The position numbers and the translations under genes were made by a program. A stretch of 64,000 nt of DNA from positions 3,596,001-3,660,000 of the forward strand of contig NZ_CP059693.1 in the NCBI RefSeq assembly GCF_028657945.1, written 5' to 3'. Below are positions 10,391 through 19,412 of this stretch, piece by piece. Under the pieces are notes generated by a model that saw only the letters and a program-made list of their open reading frames with translations, was not told the DNA's origin and did no database searches. Within the stretch, counting starts at the first letter, position 1, and the number at the start of each line of letters is the position of its first letter. The DNA comes from Thalassomonas haliotis (lineage in GTDB: Bacteria > Pseudomonadota > Gammaproteobacteria > Enterobacterales > Alteromonadaceae).

Positions 10391-11842
10391 ATGCTTAGAA
10401 GAACAAAAATCGTTGCTACCTTAGGGCCGGCAACTGATGACAGAGAAACGTTGAAACAGGTGCTAGCAGCCGGTGTAAACGTGGTAAGACTTAATTTTTC
10501 TCACGGTGAGCCACAAGATCATATCGACCGTGCAAATGCAGTGCGCGAACTGGCCAGGGAATTAGGCATCTATGTTGGGATTCTGGGTGATTTACAAGGG
10601 CCGAAAATCCGGGTATCTACCTTTAAAAACGGGCCTATCCAGCTGGCTATCGGCGACAGGTTTGAACTTGACGCTACCCTGGCCAAAGGTGAAGGAAATC
10701 AGGAAAAAGTCGGTATCGACTACAAGGCCTTACCTCAGGATGTCAGCGAAGGGGATATCCTGTTGCTTGACGACGGCCGGGTGCAACTTAAGGTACTTTC
10801 TACCACGGCAACCTCGGTTTTTACCCAAGTTACCGTTGGCGGCCCCTTGTCAAACAACAAAGGCATTAACCGCCAGGGCGGCGGTTTATCTGCCGCAGCA
10901 TTAACCGATAAAGACAAAGAAGACATCAAACTTGCGGCAAGACTAAATGCCGACTTCCTTGCGGTTTCTTTTCCGCGCGATGCCGCCGATATGCGTGAAG
11001 CGCGCCTGCTGGCGCAAGAAGCCGGTTGTGATGCCCGTCTGGTCTCTAAAATCGAACGTGCCGAAGCGGTAAACGATGACAAAACCCTTGACGAAATTAT
11101 CTTGGCCTCGGATGTGGTTATGGTTGCCCGTGGCGATCTCGGTGTTGAAATCGGCGATGCCGAGCTGGTCGGCAAGCAAAAGCATATCATTGCCCGCAGC
11201 CGCCAGTTAAACCGTATCGTGATCACCGCCACGCAAATGATGGAAACCATGATTTCACAGCCTATGCCTACCCGAGCTGAAGTCATGGATGTCGCCAATG
11301 CCGTACTCGACGGCACGGATGCGGTGATGCTCTCGGCTGAAACCGCCGCCGGTAAATATCCGGTAGAAACCGTCAAAGCCATGGTAAATGTTTGTTTAGG
11401 CGCCGAGAAACAACGCTCTGTTCATACTTCAGGCCACCGTATCGAATTGATGTTCAGTGAAATTTCTGAAACCATCGCCCTGTCGGCCATGTATGCGGCA
11501 AACCATTTAGACGGCGTTAAGGCGATTATCGCCCTGACCGAGTCGGGACATACCACCAAAATCATGTCACGTATCACCTCGGGATTACCGATTTACTCCT
11601 TATCCCGTCATGATAAAACCCTCAATAAAACAGCCATTTATCGCGGTGTTTATCCGGTAGAGTTTGATTCAACCCAAAGCGATAACGACTCCCTTTCCGG
11701 GGACGTGCTTAAGCAAGTGATCAAACAGGCTAATTTAAGCGTCAATGACAAGGTCATTTTCACCCACGGCGATGCCATGGAAACCGTAGGTGCTTCCAAT
11801 ACCTTGAAAGTCCTTAAAGTAACCAAGGCACATTTAAGCTAA
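10391..11842 (+). CDS. pykA: Pyruvate kinase (PykA-type)
   Basis: Transfers phosphate from phosphoenolpyruvate to ADP, giving pyruvate and ATP. It has 483 residues. The N-terminus [14 protein letters not shown], the NFSHG substrate loop, DLQGPKIR, the catalytic region [10 protein letters not shown], the metal-site signature [12 protein letters not shown] and [11 protein letters not shown] are all present. The C-terminal allosteric domain is complete, with [10 protein letters not shown]. The N-terminus and length fit the PykA (AMP/sugar-phosphate-activated) branch better than PykF. The ribosome site is TAAGGA. It lies 123 bp after hexR without an obvious HexR site of its own, so co-transcription is plausible. 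A strong terminator follows. Confidence 0.95.
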   Translation: MLRRTKIVATLGPATDDRETLKQVLAAGVNVVRLNFSHGEPQDHIDRANAVRELARELGIYVGILGDLQGPKIRVSTFKNGPIQLAIGDRFELDATLAKGEGNQEKVGIDYKALPQDVSEGDILLLDDGRVQLKVLSTTATSVFTQVTVGGPLSNNKGINRQGGGLSAAALTDKDKEDIKLAARLNADFLAVSFPRDAADMREARLLAQEAGCDARLVSKIERAEAVNDDKTLDEIILASDVVMVARGDLGVEIGDAELVGKQKHIIARSRQLNRIVITATQMMETMISQPMPTRAEVMDVANAVLDGTDAVMLSAETAAGKYPVETVKAMVNVCLGAEKQRSVHTSGHRIELMFSEISETIALSAMYAANHLDGVKAIIALTESGHTTKIMSRITSGLPIYSLSRHDKTLNKTAIYRGVYPVEFDSTQSDNDSLSGDVLKQVIKQANLSVNDKVIFTHGDAMETVGASNTLKVLKVTKAHLS

Positions 11843-11861
11843 GCCATATTAAATATGCCCC

Positions 11862-11898
11862 ATGCCCCTGGTTTTCTCCTGAACCAGGGGCATTTTTG
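11862..11898 (+). terminator. Rho-independent terminator of pyruvate kinase
   Basis: Perfect 12-bp arms ATGCCCCTGGTT and AACCAGGGGCAT around an 8-base loop, followed by TTTTGTT. It starts 20 bases after the pykA stop. Confidence 0.92.
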
Positions 11899-12030
11899 TT
11901 GCTTGCCCGGCATTTTTCACCTTTTGGCACCTGCCATAAAAACAGCAGATAAAGAAGCGTAAAATATGCCGTCAAGCGCCTTGCTTGCTATACTTGTTGC
12001 AGCAAATATCTACCAGTGCAGAGGTGCAAT

Positions 12031-12546
12031 ATGGCAATTTCCATCACCTTAAATAACTACCTGTCCGGCCATGATATCCACTACCAATTGGTACAACACC
12101 GCCACACCCAATCCTCTCTTGATTCTTCCTGCGCCGCCCATTTGCCCGGCTCCCAGGTGGCAAAAGCCGTTATTTTACAGAGCCGGGATGATAAATTCCT
12201 GATGGCGACCCTGGCAGCCGATCACCGCCTGGATATCGCCCGGGTCAACGAATTGATGGGCAAGGAATATCACGTCGTCAGCGAAGCCAGGTTGCGGGAT
12301 CTGTTTCCCGACTGCGCCCAGGGGGCCATTCCCGGGTTAGGTCAGGCCTTTGCCATAGACAATATTATTGATGATGGCCTGCTCGACAGCGACCAGGTAT
12401 ATCTCGAAGCCGGAGATCATCACTCCCTCGTTAAACTGGAGCAGCAACAATACCTGGCCTTAGTAGAGAAAATGCCCCATGGCAATATTTGCGGTGAAGC
12501 TCTGGGCATGCCCAGACAAACAGAAATTATTCTCCAGGAAAGCTAA
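12031..12546 (+). CDS. YbaK/aminoacyl-tRNA-deacylase-domain protein
   Basis: A 171-residue single-domain protein of the YbaK/ProX fold, a family that removes wrongly attached amino acids from tRNA in trans. I choose the ATG at 12031, which has GAGG 8 bases upstream. The GTG 15 bases earlier has no such site. Visible features are GSQVAKAVILQSRDDKFLMATLAADHR (an invariant Lys after VAKAV in the family) and the glycine-rich GAIPGLGQAF turn near residues 105-114. The tail after about 150 is specific to this branch. The substrate cannot be named, and no neighbour points to one. It follows the pykA terminator and is monocistronic. Confidence 0.75.
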   Translation: MAISITLNNYLSGHDIHYQLVQHRHTQSSLDSSCAAHLPGSQVAKAVILQSRDDKFLMATLAADHRLDIARVNELMGKEYHVVSEARLRDLFPDCAQGAIPGLGQAFAIDNIIDDGLLDSDQVYLEAGDHHSLVKLEQQQYLALVEKMPHGNICGEALGMPRQTEIILQES

Positions 12547-12993
12547 AAAATAACCGCAGTAAAATCCCCTGGTTATTCCCCCTCACTTTGGCTGTTAATG
12601 TCTGTGTGCGACACCTAGCGAAATAACACAAATAGTTAAATTTGCTACAGTACAGTAGCTTAGCAAGCGGTGGCCGTTGCCGGTGAAGGGTTTTACCAGC
12701 TGTAACGCCAATCGCAGAAAAAACCTGAGATTTTTCGACAAAAAGAGAGAATTTTTATAAGACGGCCAGTTACCCGCAGCCCCGGTGTTGCTGTAAAGCG
12801 GATAAACTTATTTCGCCTGCATAAAATATTCAACATAACTTTCGGTTGCCTTTTGCTATCAGGCGACGCCCCCGCCAGCTAAAGAATATCTTTATATAAA
12901 GTACTTTATTTCCTGATGCTTGATTTAGGATATACCAGCATGCAATAAAGCAGGCTATGGTTACAACATCAGTGATTTGAAAAGGGAGTAGTG
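12547..12993. other. Intergenic region before phosphofructokinase
   Basis: About 450 bp with no coding frame I can support. It contains the near-perfect 16-bp dyad at 12644-12659 (reported separately) and A/T-rich sequence that may hold the pfkA promoter. No HexR-type 15-mer is present. Confidence 0.5.
12644..12659. promoter_or_regulatory. Inverted repeat, possible operator upstream of pfkA
   Basis: GCTACAGTACAGTAGC pairs with itself at 14 of 16 positions. It lies 334 bp before the pfkA start and about 100 bp after the YbaK-domain gene. The binding protein is unknown. It does not match HexR. Confidence 0.35.
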
Positions 12994-14013
12994 ATGGATA
13001 AGCAACTAAAACGGGTCGCCTTGCTGACCAGCGGCGGCGATGCCCCGGGCATGAATGCCGCCATCAGATCTGTGGTGCTGGCCGCCCATCATTTTCATAT
13101 TGAAGTTCTGGGCTTTTTTCACGGCTATAACGGCCTGCTGGACAATGATCCCACCCTGCTGGATTTATCCTCCGTTAACGACATTATCCGCCTGGGCGGC
13201 ACTATTTTAAAAAGCGCCCGCTGCCCGGAATTTCAAACGCCAACCGGGCTGAAACAGGCGGCGAATACCTTAGTGAAACAACATTGTGATGCCTTGATAG
13301 TGATCGGCGGTGACGGCTCTTTTACCGGCATGCTGGCGCTAAAGCAATACTGGAACGGGCAATTGATTGGTATTCCCGGCACCATAGATAACGACATTGA
13401 CGGCAGTGACGCCACCATAGGTTTTTCCACCGCAGTGAATACCGCCATAAGCGCCATAGATAAAATCCGCGATACCGCCAATGCCTTCGAGCGCATTTTT
13501 ATTGTTGAACTGATGGGCCGACATAGCGGCCATATTACCTTTAATGTCGGAGTGGCCTGTGCCGCCGAGCAGGTATTATCGTTTGAAAACTTCTCCGCCG
13601 ACAACCAAAAACAAACACTTAAGCAGCTGGCACAAGAAATTAATTCACTGCAGCAAACCCGGCACAACAGCTATATTATGGTGATTGCAGAAAATGTCTG
13701 GCCCGGCGGCGCCACCGCCCTTGCCCGGGAGCTTAAAATCAGGTTTGCTATCGACAGTACCGCCTGTGTGCTCGGACATATTCAGCGCGGCGGCTCACCC
13801 GATGCCAAAGACAGGGTGATCGCCACCAAAATGGGGGTGGCAGCGGTTCAGGCCCTGATAAATGGCGAAAGCGATATGATGATTGCCGAGCAAAACAGCC
13901 GTATTTGCTCGGTGCCGCTGGAGCAGGCAATACAACATCAGAAAAAGGTCAATCCCAACCTGGTGGCCGCCCATGAAAATATTCTGGCGCTGACAGCGCA
14001 AAATCAGTGTTAA
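12994..14013 (+). CDS. pfkA: ATP-dependent 6-phosphofructokinase
   Basis: Phosphorylates fructose-6-phosphate to the 1,6-bisphosphate, the committed Embden-Meyerhof step. It has 339 residues, close to bacterial PfkA but slightly longer. ATP use is indicated by GGDGS at residues 105-109 (pyrophosphate enzymes have Asp at the fourth position) and by PGTIDND at 128-134 (PKTIDND in the pyrophosphate type), with the catalytic Asp. MGRHSGH and GHIQRGGSP, which bind substrate and effector, are conserved. I start at the ATG 12994, five bases after GGAG. The GTG just before it is also possible. Having PfkA alongside a full Entner-Doudoroff operon means both glycolytic routes are encoded within 14 kb. 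Confidence 0.94.
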   Translation: MDKQLKRVALLTSGGDAPGMNAAIRSVVLAAHHFHIEVLGFFHGYNGLLDNDPTLLDLSSVNDIIRLGGTILKSARCPEFQTPTGLKQAANTLVKQHCDALIVIGGDGSFTGMLALKQYWNGQLIGIPGTIDNDIDGSDATIGFSTAVNTAISAIDKIRDTANAFERIFIVELMGRHSGHITFNVGVACAAEQVLSFENFSADNQKQTLKQLAQEINSLQQTRHNSYIMVIAENVWPGGATALARELKIRFAIDSTACVLGHIQRGGSPDAKDRVIATKMGVAAVQALINGESDMMIAEQNSRICSVPLEQAIQHQKKVNPNLVAAHENILALTAQNQC

Positions 14014-14087
14014 GAAGCCTAAACCAAATAAGCTGAGGGTTTATGGCAATTGGCGCCACGCTAACAAGGTGAAAAACGGCAGCACCG

Positions 14088-14678
14088 CTATGCGCCTTTC
14101 AAGCCAATCGCCTGAACCACAGCGGCCAGCCCTGTGTGGTATTCTCCTTCAACAACACTGCGCTGTAATTCTTTTAAGTGAAGAAAACTCAACTCCGGCA
14201 ATTCGCAACGAATCGCTTGTGCCGTCAGCATGGTATCTGCCGAATTTCCGCCGCCGGTGCCATAACGTAATTGCTCGGGCCTGTAATTCTCCAGCAGGAA
14301 AATCCCCTGAGGTTTTAATCCCGCCATCACTTTTTCATGTACTTTTTGCCTGAGCAAAGCCGGCAAAGGACAAAAAATGGCAACGATAGCGTCCCATTGA
14401 CATAACCCCGGATCATAATCGGTCAAATCAGCATGAATGCACGTGATGCTAACCCCATTTTCCTGCGCTAATTTTTTTGCCTTATCTAACCCCACCTGCG
14501 ACGAGTCCACCGCAGTCACCTGATAGCCAAGCTTTGCCAGAAAAACCGCATTACGCCCCTCCCCTTCAGCCAGGCTCAATACCTTGCCTTTTGGCATGAT
14601 AGCGACATTTTCCTGTAAAAATTCATTGGCGCTGGTGCCGTAGGCATACTCTTTTGTCGCGTATCTTTGATCCCACAT
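14088..14678 (-). CDS. Class I SAM-dependent methyltransferase (TehB-like)
   Basis: A 196-residue soluble methyltransferase. The N-terminus MWDQRYATKEYAYGTSAN resembles the TehB/tellurite and thiopurine methyltransferase branch. Motif I is VLSLAEGEGRNAVFLAKLG (about 34-52), the acidic residue after strand 2 is in VTAVDSS, and LLENYRPEQL follows later. TehB relatives methylate tellurite or selenium compounds, but the branch is broad and the substrate here is not established. The ribosome site is AGAGAGG. A MerR-type promoter (14725-14755) points at this gene and a MerR regulator diverges from it, which suggests inducible detoxification. It converges with pfkA. Confidence 0.8.
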   Translation of the reverse strand: MWDQRYATKEYAYGTSANEFLQENVAIMPKGKVLSLAEGEGRNAVFLAKLGYQVTAVDSSQVGLDKAKKLAQENGVSITCIHADLTDYDPGLCQWDAIVAIFCPLPALLRQKVHEKVMAGLKPQGIFLLENYRPEQLRYGTGGGNSADTMLTAQAIRCELPELSFLHLKELQRSVVEGEYHTGLAAVVQAIGLKGA

Positions 14679-14724
14679 AAGTTTTCCTCTCTGCTTTATA
14701 TTGTGCTTAATTCACTTTAAAACT

Positions 14725-14755
14725 ATGATACAAGTTCAAGTTAACTTGAAGTCAA
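14725..14755 (-). promoter_or_regulatory. MerR-type promoter with 19-bp spacer and dyad operator
   Basis: On the minus strand TTGACT (14750-14755) and TATCAT (14725-14730) are separated by exactly 19 bp. The perfect 16-bp palindrome TTCAAGTTAACTTGAA (14735-14750) fills most of that spacer. Overlong spacers with a central dyad are the hallmark of MerR-family activated promoters, and the core TCAAGTTAACTTGA resembles the SoxR box. It drives the methyltransferase, and the MerR gene starts 29 bp from its edge in the other direction. Confidence 0.85.
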
Positions 14756-14778
14756 GTACATATTTAAGGGGAAGATCT

Positions 14779-15177
14779 GTGGATATCGCCAAGGTTGCCA
14801 AAGCTAGCGGATTAGCGGCCTCAACACTGAGATATTATGAAGAAATCGGTTTAATTCAATCCACTGGCAGAAACGGCTTACGCAGGCTTTTCCATCCCGG
14901 TGTTATCGACAGGTTAGCCCTTATCTCTCTAGGGCAAAACGCCGGCTTATCCCTTGATGAAATTGGCAGCATGCTTACGGCCAAAGGAGCCGATATCAAC
15001 AGGGAGCTGCTGTTAGCAAAAGCCGATGAACTGGACAGAAACATTAAAGAGCTGACCGCAATGCGCGACGGACTGCGCCACGCAGCGGCGTGCAAGGCTG
15101 AAAATCACTTTCAGTGCCCGAAGTTTCTCAGGCTGTTAAACCTTGCGCCGAAAAAGCGTCTCAGTAAAACAAAGTAA
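14779..15177 (+). CDS. MerR-family transcriptional regulator
   Basis: A 132-residue regulator. I start at the GTG 14779 (VDIAKVAKASGLAASTLRYY), with AGGGGAAG 5 bases upstream. The longer upstream frame has no family sequence and would run through the operator. Residues 1-70 form the winged helix-turn-helix (TLRYYEEIGLI is diagnostic), followed by a dimerisation helix (about 75-105). The C-terminal effector tail has two cysteines in ACKAENHFQCPKF, a pattern common in a generic MerR subgroup but unlike SoxR, which has a CxxCxxxxxC iron-sulfur loop. The ligand could be a metal, an electrophile or a drug. It probably activates the divergent methyltransferase and may repress itself. Confidence 0.88.
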   Translation: MDIAKVAKASGLAASTLRYYEEIGLIQSTGRNGLRRLFHPGVIDRLALISLGQNAGLSLDEIGSMLTAKGADINRELLLAKADELDRNIKELTAMRDGLRHAAACKAENHFQCPKFLRLLNLAPKKRLSKTK

Positions 15178-15289
15178 AAGGCCGGCCTGTCACTGGCCTA
15201 AGAGTTTCCCGCCATAAGCCCTAACTGACCTCAGGGTGATACCGGCTCACCAGCAATGAAAGCAAAGCATTCACCAAAACAAAAGCAAA

Positions 15290-15664
15290 TTAACTTTTTG
15301 ATAACCAGCAAGCCTTCGACTCAAGATGAAGTTCTTTGATTTCAGGCAAGGGCAATTCATTATCAAAAGCGGCCAGAGCTATCGCCACCCAGTGGGGAAA
15401 GCGCTCACTGCAACCCCACTCAATATTCGAGCCGCAAAGACGGCAAAATTTGCGCAGGACATCATCTGAGGAATTATAAACGGATAACTTGTCTTCCCCC
15501 TGCAGATAGTTAACATTATCTCGGTGAAAACGGGCATAGGTTGCATATGCTGCACCGTGCTACTTTTGACACATAACACAGTGACAATGTGATACCTTCA
15601 GCGGTTCGGCATCGATCTTGATTTTTATTGCCCCACAAAGGCAGCTGGCTTTATTCATCATCAT
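15290..15664 (-). pseudogene. GFA/CENP-V-domain protein gene interrupted by an amber codon
   Basis: The frame starts at ATG codons 15656-15664 with MNKASCLCGAIKIKI and reads CHCVMCQK, a TAG stop at 15560-15562 (codon 33 counted from 15658), then HGAAYATYARFH, KFCRLCGSNIEW and a normal end at 15290. The CxC, CHCxxC and CxxC zinc ligands of the GFA (glutathione-dependent formaldehyde-activating enzyme-like) family are all kept, and the frame is otherwise unbroken. In relatives a residue such as Leu, Trp or Gln fills the stopped position, so a single base change explains it. A start downstream of the stop would lose the first two zinc pairs. It could be a recent pseudogene or a sequencing error. 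Confidence 0.75.
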
Positions 15665-15691
15665 TACCTGAGCAGAGCCTGATAAACAATA

Positions 15692-16066
15692 TCAATGGGG
15701 GATACTATATGCCGTTCCCCGGCATTTAGTATAACTAAAGCAGTTCGCACTGGCCTTATGGACAATACAGGAATCAAACACTAAGCCATTGCCTCCCAAT
15801 TTTTGCACCTGAACTTCTAAGTCGGAAATCATCCAATGTTGACTGGGAACACTATCGCTATAGCCCGATTGGCAAAAATCCGTTTCTACATGTCCTAACA
15901 ACGAAGCATTTAACTCCCATACCTGATAGCTGCTATATCTTTTAACAACTCTTTTTCGAATATTATCCTGTACTTTCTTTTTCGCGTAATCGCCCATATT
16001 TGAATTGACCCCAGTCACGGAACAAGCACTGAGTAAAAAAAGCACAAAAAATACCTGGTACCTCAT
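15692..16066 (-). CDS. Small lipoprotein of unknown function
   Basis: A 124-residue protein with a lipoprotein signal: hydrophobic residues 4-12, then the lipobox LSAC with Cys15 as the lipidated residue. The residue after Cys is Ser, which favours outer-membrane sorting. The mature part has a basic stretch (KKKVQDNIRKRVVKRYSSY) and four further cysteines (FCQ, DSC, NCF, KCR) that could form disulfides in the periplasm. I do not recognise a family. It is encoded just downstream of the TonB receptor but with its own spacing of about 100 bp. Confidence 0.65.
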   Translation of the reverse strand: MRYQVFFVLFLLSACSVTGVNSNMGDYAKKKVQDNIRKRVVKRYSSYQVWELNASLLGHVETDFCQSGYSDSVPSQHWMISDLEVQVQKLGGNGLVFDSCIVHKASANCFSYTKCRGTAYSIPH

Positions 16067-16163
16067 ATAGCCTCCTTTCTTCTATTTCCTTGCCTTAAAA
16101 CGCCAACCATAAAATGCTACCATATAAGCTATTGACAGCTAAAGAAAAAAATAACACAAAAGA

Positions 16164-18350
16164 TTAAAACTTGCTTTGAAAACTTATTTCGATCGCCCTT
16201 GGCGGGGCAATGCCTATCTGGTTGGGATAAAAAATATCTCCCCAGGGGGCATAATCCTCATCGAGAATATTGCGGGCATTGATAGAGATGCGTAACTTGT
16301 CCAGGGTATAGGCGGCAAAAGCATTCACCACTACATAATCTTGCAGGGTCACGGTATTTTCAAAATTAGTATGGCGTTTACCTATATAGCGTACTCCGCC
16401 ACCGAGCTCCAGCGGCTGCCCGGCAATATGATTAACACTGAACCAGGCATTGGCCACCCACTTGGGCACATTCGGCGGAGTATTGCCGCTGGCATCAACG
16501 CCAAAGTCCGGATCCAGGTAGTCTTGATATTTTGCCCGGGTATAGGCAAAATTCCCCCCCACGCGGCAGTTTTGCGATAAACGGGCTGAGACGGCAAATT
16601 CCATTCCTTTCGCCACCTGGCTGCCCGAGTTACCCACGCTGTCATGGCTAACCAGCAATAAAATATTTTCCCGCTTGGTTTTATATATCGCCGAGGTCAT
16701 TTCAATATTAGCGTCTGCGGAGACCGATTTAACCCCCAGTTCATACTGACTGATGTCGGTAAAATCAAAATTTTCATTGCCATTGACCAGGAAGATATTT
16801 GAGCCCACGGGATCATGGCCGGTACTGTACTGGCCATAAACAGAAACATTATCGCTTAGCTGATAACTCGATGCCAGCCGGTAAGAGGTCGGTTTAAAAG
16901 TTCTTTTAAAACTGTCCCCGGCAATAAAAACGCCCTTTTCATCAAAATTATCCCGGGTAGTACCAATAAAGTCTTTACGAATTCCCAGGGAAAGGTACCA
17001 GTTGTCATTGAGGAACAAGCTATCCTCAACCATAAGGGCAAACTCATCTATTTTGGTCGGGCTGAGTCTTCTTTCGAGCGGACCAAACATACCGGCAACA
17101 GGATGGTGCGGGTCAACACTGTCGCCGCCGGGAAAGCCGCGGGCGCGTTCAAAGTCTGTGCGGGCATAATCCAGCCCAATCGTCAGCTGATGCTCCACTT
17201 GAGCGGTTAAATGCTCGATATTGATATCAAGCTGGTTGCCGTAAAATTCATGGTCATGAAAAACAAAAAATCTGTCGCGGTCAAGCAATAAGGTTTCCGG
17301 GTTAAAAACATAGCTTTCGGCATTTTTCCATGCCCGGTCCGCGTTGAAATGGAACAGGGTGTTTTTTACCTTTATCCTGCCGTTTACCTGCCAGCGGGTG
17401 ATCATCTTGCTCCATAAATGTTCAGAGTCCGAGCGTTGGTCGTCAATATTATAATTGCTAAACCTTAACTGCTGATCCAATACCGAGCCATTGTCGGTTT
17501 TGATGATCCCCGGGATAGGCTCCCGGGAAAAAGACGCCGGTACCAGCGGGGTCCCCCAGTAAGCGGGCAAGTCATCGTCTAGGTAATCAAAACTGAGCAG
17601 CACATCCAGCGACGGTGAAGCTTGCCACAGCATGGATGCTGTAATATTGAAGGAATAAGAGTCGGTATCATCAACCCAGCCATTAGAGCCGGCGCGGTTA
17701 ATATCCAGGCGGTAAGCCAGATTATCCGTCAGCGACCCGGAGCGGCCAATGCCCCATTCACTGCTGTCAAAACGGCTATAGGCGCCAAACAACTCGGTAA
17801 CGCTTTCCTGGCCAATAACAGGTTTTTTGGTGATCATATTGATGATGCCGGAAGCCGTTGGCGGGGCAAAATGCAAAGAAGCCGGGCCTTTTAAGATTTC
17901 GACCTGCTGCAAATTAAAGGTATTATGGGGCCGCATGGTCATAGATGCCGGCCCCAGACGGATACCATCGCGTAATATGATCACAGAATCTCGGATAAAG
18001 CCGCGCATGGAAAAACTCGACGGCTCTGCCGGTGACTCTCCTGAGATCACCCCGACAAGGTGCTCGGCCGCTTCTGTGACCGTCTTCAGGCCCCTGGCAC
18101 GCATGGTCCGGCTGTTGATCACCTCCACCGATAACGGCAGTTGCATCGCACTCAGCTCAAAAGGGTTGGCGGTTTTTATTGCCTGGCCCAAGCCAAGGTC
18201 CCGTACCGCCGCCCCGGCAATATCGATTTCCAGCAATTCCTTTAACGATAACTCCAGCATATAGGCATCTAACTGTTCTTGTGCGCTTGCTGGCGTTAAG
18301 CCGGTAAAAAGCAGGAAAATGAAATAAACCCGTCGGGAGCAAGAAAACAT
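16164..18350 (-). CDS. TonB-dependent outer-membrane receptor, siderophore type
   Basis: A 728-residue receptor. A signal peptide ends near residue 23 (PASA-QEQ). A plug domain follows at about 60-175, with SMRGFIRDSVIILRDG and VEILKGPASLHF. The 22-strand barrel ends in the family-typical aromatic residue (SFQSKF). The plug wording (LPLSVEVINSRTMRARG, EPSSFSMRGF) is that of the FhuE/FpvA-like siderophore receptor group. No N-terminal signalling (STN) domain is present, so it is a plain transporter. No siderophore synthesis or Fur box is obvious nearby, so the substrate, probably a ferric xenosiderophore, is an inference. The LytTR system upstream could regulate it, but this is unproven. Confidence 0.88.
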   Translation of the reverse strand: MFSCSRRVYFIFLLFTGLTPASAQEQLDAYMLELSLKELLEIDIAGAAVRDLGLGQAIKTANPFELSAMQLPLSVEVINSRTMRARGLKTVTEAAEHLVGVISGESPAEPSSFSMRGFIRDSVIILRDGIRLGPASMTMRPHNTFNLQQVEILKGPASLHFAPPTASGIINMITKKPVIGQESVTELFGAYSRFDSSEWGIGRSGSLTDNLAYRLDINRAGSNGWVDDTDSYSFNITASMLWQASPSLDVLLSFDYLDDDLPAYWGTPLVPASFSREPIPGIIKTDNGSVLDQQLRFSNYNIDDQRSDSEHLWSKMITRWQVNGRIKVKNTLFHFNADRAWKNAESYVFNPETLLLDRDRFFVFHDHEFYGNQLDINIEHLTAQVEHQLTIGLDYARTDFERARGFPGGDSVDPHHPVAGMFGPLERRLSPTKIDEFALMVEDSLFLNDNWYLSLGIRKDFIGTTRDNFDEKGVFIAGDSFKRTFKPTSYRLASSYQLSDNVSVYGQYSTGHDPVGSNIFLVNGNENFDFTDISQYELGVKSVSADANIEMTSAIYKTKRENILLLVSHDSVGNSGSQVAKGMEFAVSARLSQNCRVGGNFAYTRAKYQDYLDPDFGVDASGNTPPNVPKWVANAWFSVNHIAGQPLELGGGVRYIGKRHTNFENTVTLQDYVVVNAFAAYTLDKLRISINARNILDEDYAPWGDIFYPNQIGIAPPRAIEISFQSKF

Positions 18351-18573
18351 AACGTCCCCTCGTTTTTTATAGTGTTACAATATCCAGGTTTAATTTCTAG
18401 TATAGAGCTTATTGGCAGGAACGGGACAAACGTAAAGCGGCTATGCAGACAAAGACAGGGTCAAAAGGTTTTAACTCAGGTTATTTTTCCAGGAACAGCC
18501 GGTTGGGGATAACAGATGGCGACTATCCCCCTGACGGCATAGAGGTATGCGAGAAGCAGGCAATTTAAGGCCG

Positions 18574-19410
18574 CTAACAGTTAATCGCCTGTTTTACCTT
18601 CTCTTTATAGCTGCGGCTGACTTTAAGTTCTTTGCCGTTTTTCATCACCAGAAAATATTCACCGTTTAGCTGACTGCAAAATTTTTCGATATAGTGTTTG
18701 TTAACCATGCTGGAGCGATGGCTGCGGATAAAAACTTTCGGATCTAAAATTTCTTCCAGCTGTTTCATGGTTTTGCGTAAAATATGGGTGCCTTCACCGG
18801 TATAAACACACATATAATCCCCCGCCGCATCTATCCACAGGATATCTTTAACCATCACCCGGGTGACTTCACCGCCGTCTTTAATGGCCAGCACATCGGT
18901 ATATTGGCTCAGATTTTCGCTTAGCTTATCCGCATCATTATTGGCCAGCTGCTCCAGTATTTTTTCACAGTCATTGCCGGTTACATCACTGACCAGGCGT
19001 ACCAGCTTAGACTTATGATCGCTGTCCTGCTGCACTTGCTTATGCTGGCGTATCTTATCCAGCGCCTGGCTTAACCTTGACTCATCCACGGGTTTTAACA
19101 GGTAATCTATGGCATGCACTTCAAATGCTTTGATGGCATATTGATCAAAAGCGGTCACAAATACCACCATAGGCATAGGCAGCCCCTGTGCGATAATTTG
19201 CTCGATCACGCCAAACCCGTCCAGGCCCGGCATCTGGATATCGAGAAACATCAGTTCCACCTTGCCGGCGGTCAGGGTTTCAATCGCTTCACGGCCGTTA
19301 CTGCACTGGGCATGAATGTCGATATCGCTATGGGCTTGTAAGCGCACCGCTAAGCCTTTCCTGGCAAGGGGCTCGTCATCAACAATAATGGTTGATAGGG
19401 GGCTGTTCAT
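18574..19410 (-). CDS. LytTR-family response regulator
   Basis: A 278-residue two-domain regulator. The receiver is at residues 6-125, with the acidic pair DD 11-12, phospho-acceptor Asp57 in MFLDIQMPG and Lys106 in YLLKPVD. The LytTR DNA-binding domain is at about 175-275 (IKDILWIDAAGDYMCVYTG, FIRSHRSSMVN). It lies 2 bases downstream of its cognate sensor kinase gene, so the two are co-transcribed. LytTR proteins bind paired imperfect direct repeats. The target is unknown; the TonB receptor gene directly downstream on the same strand is one candidate. Confidence 0.92.
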   Translation of the reverse strand: MNSPLSTIIVDDEPLARKGLAVRLQAHSDIDIHAQCSNGREAIETLTAGKVELMFLDIQMPGLDGFGVIEQIIAQGLPMPMVVFVTAFDQYAIKAFEVHAIDYLLKPVDESRLSQALDKIRQHKQVQQDSDHKSKLVRLVSDVTGNDCEKILEQLANNDADKLSENLSQYTDVLAIKDGGEVTRVMVKDILWIDAAGDYMCVYTGEGTHILRKTMKQLEEILDPKVFIRSHRSSMVNKHYIEKFCSQLNGEYFLVMKNGKELKVSRSYKEKVKQAINC

Positions 19411-19412
19411 TA

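Noticed and set aside
10735-11382. 215-codon minus-strand ORF inside pyruvate kinase
   Set aside because: Lies wholly opposite conserved pykA motifs, with no family features or ribosome site.
15560-15562. TAG in the GFA-family gene as a recoded (pyrrolysine) codon
   Set aside because: No pyl genes or downstream structure are visible, the family uses ordinary residues there, and a point mutation explains it more simply.
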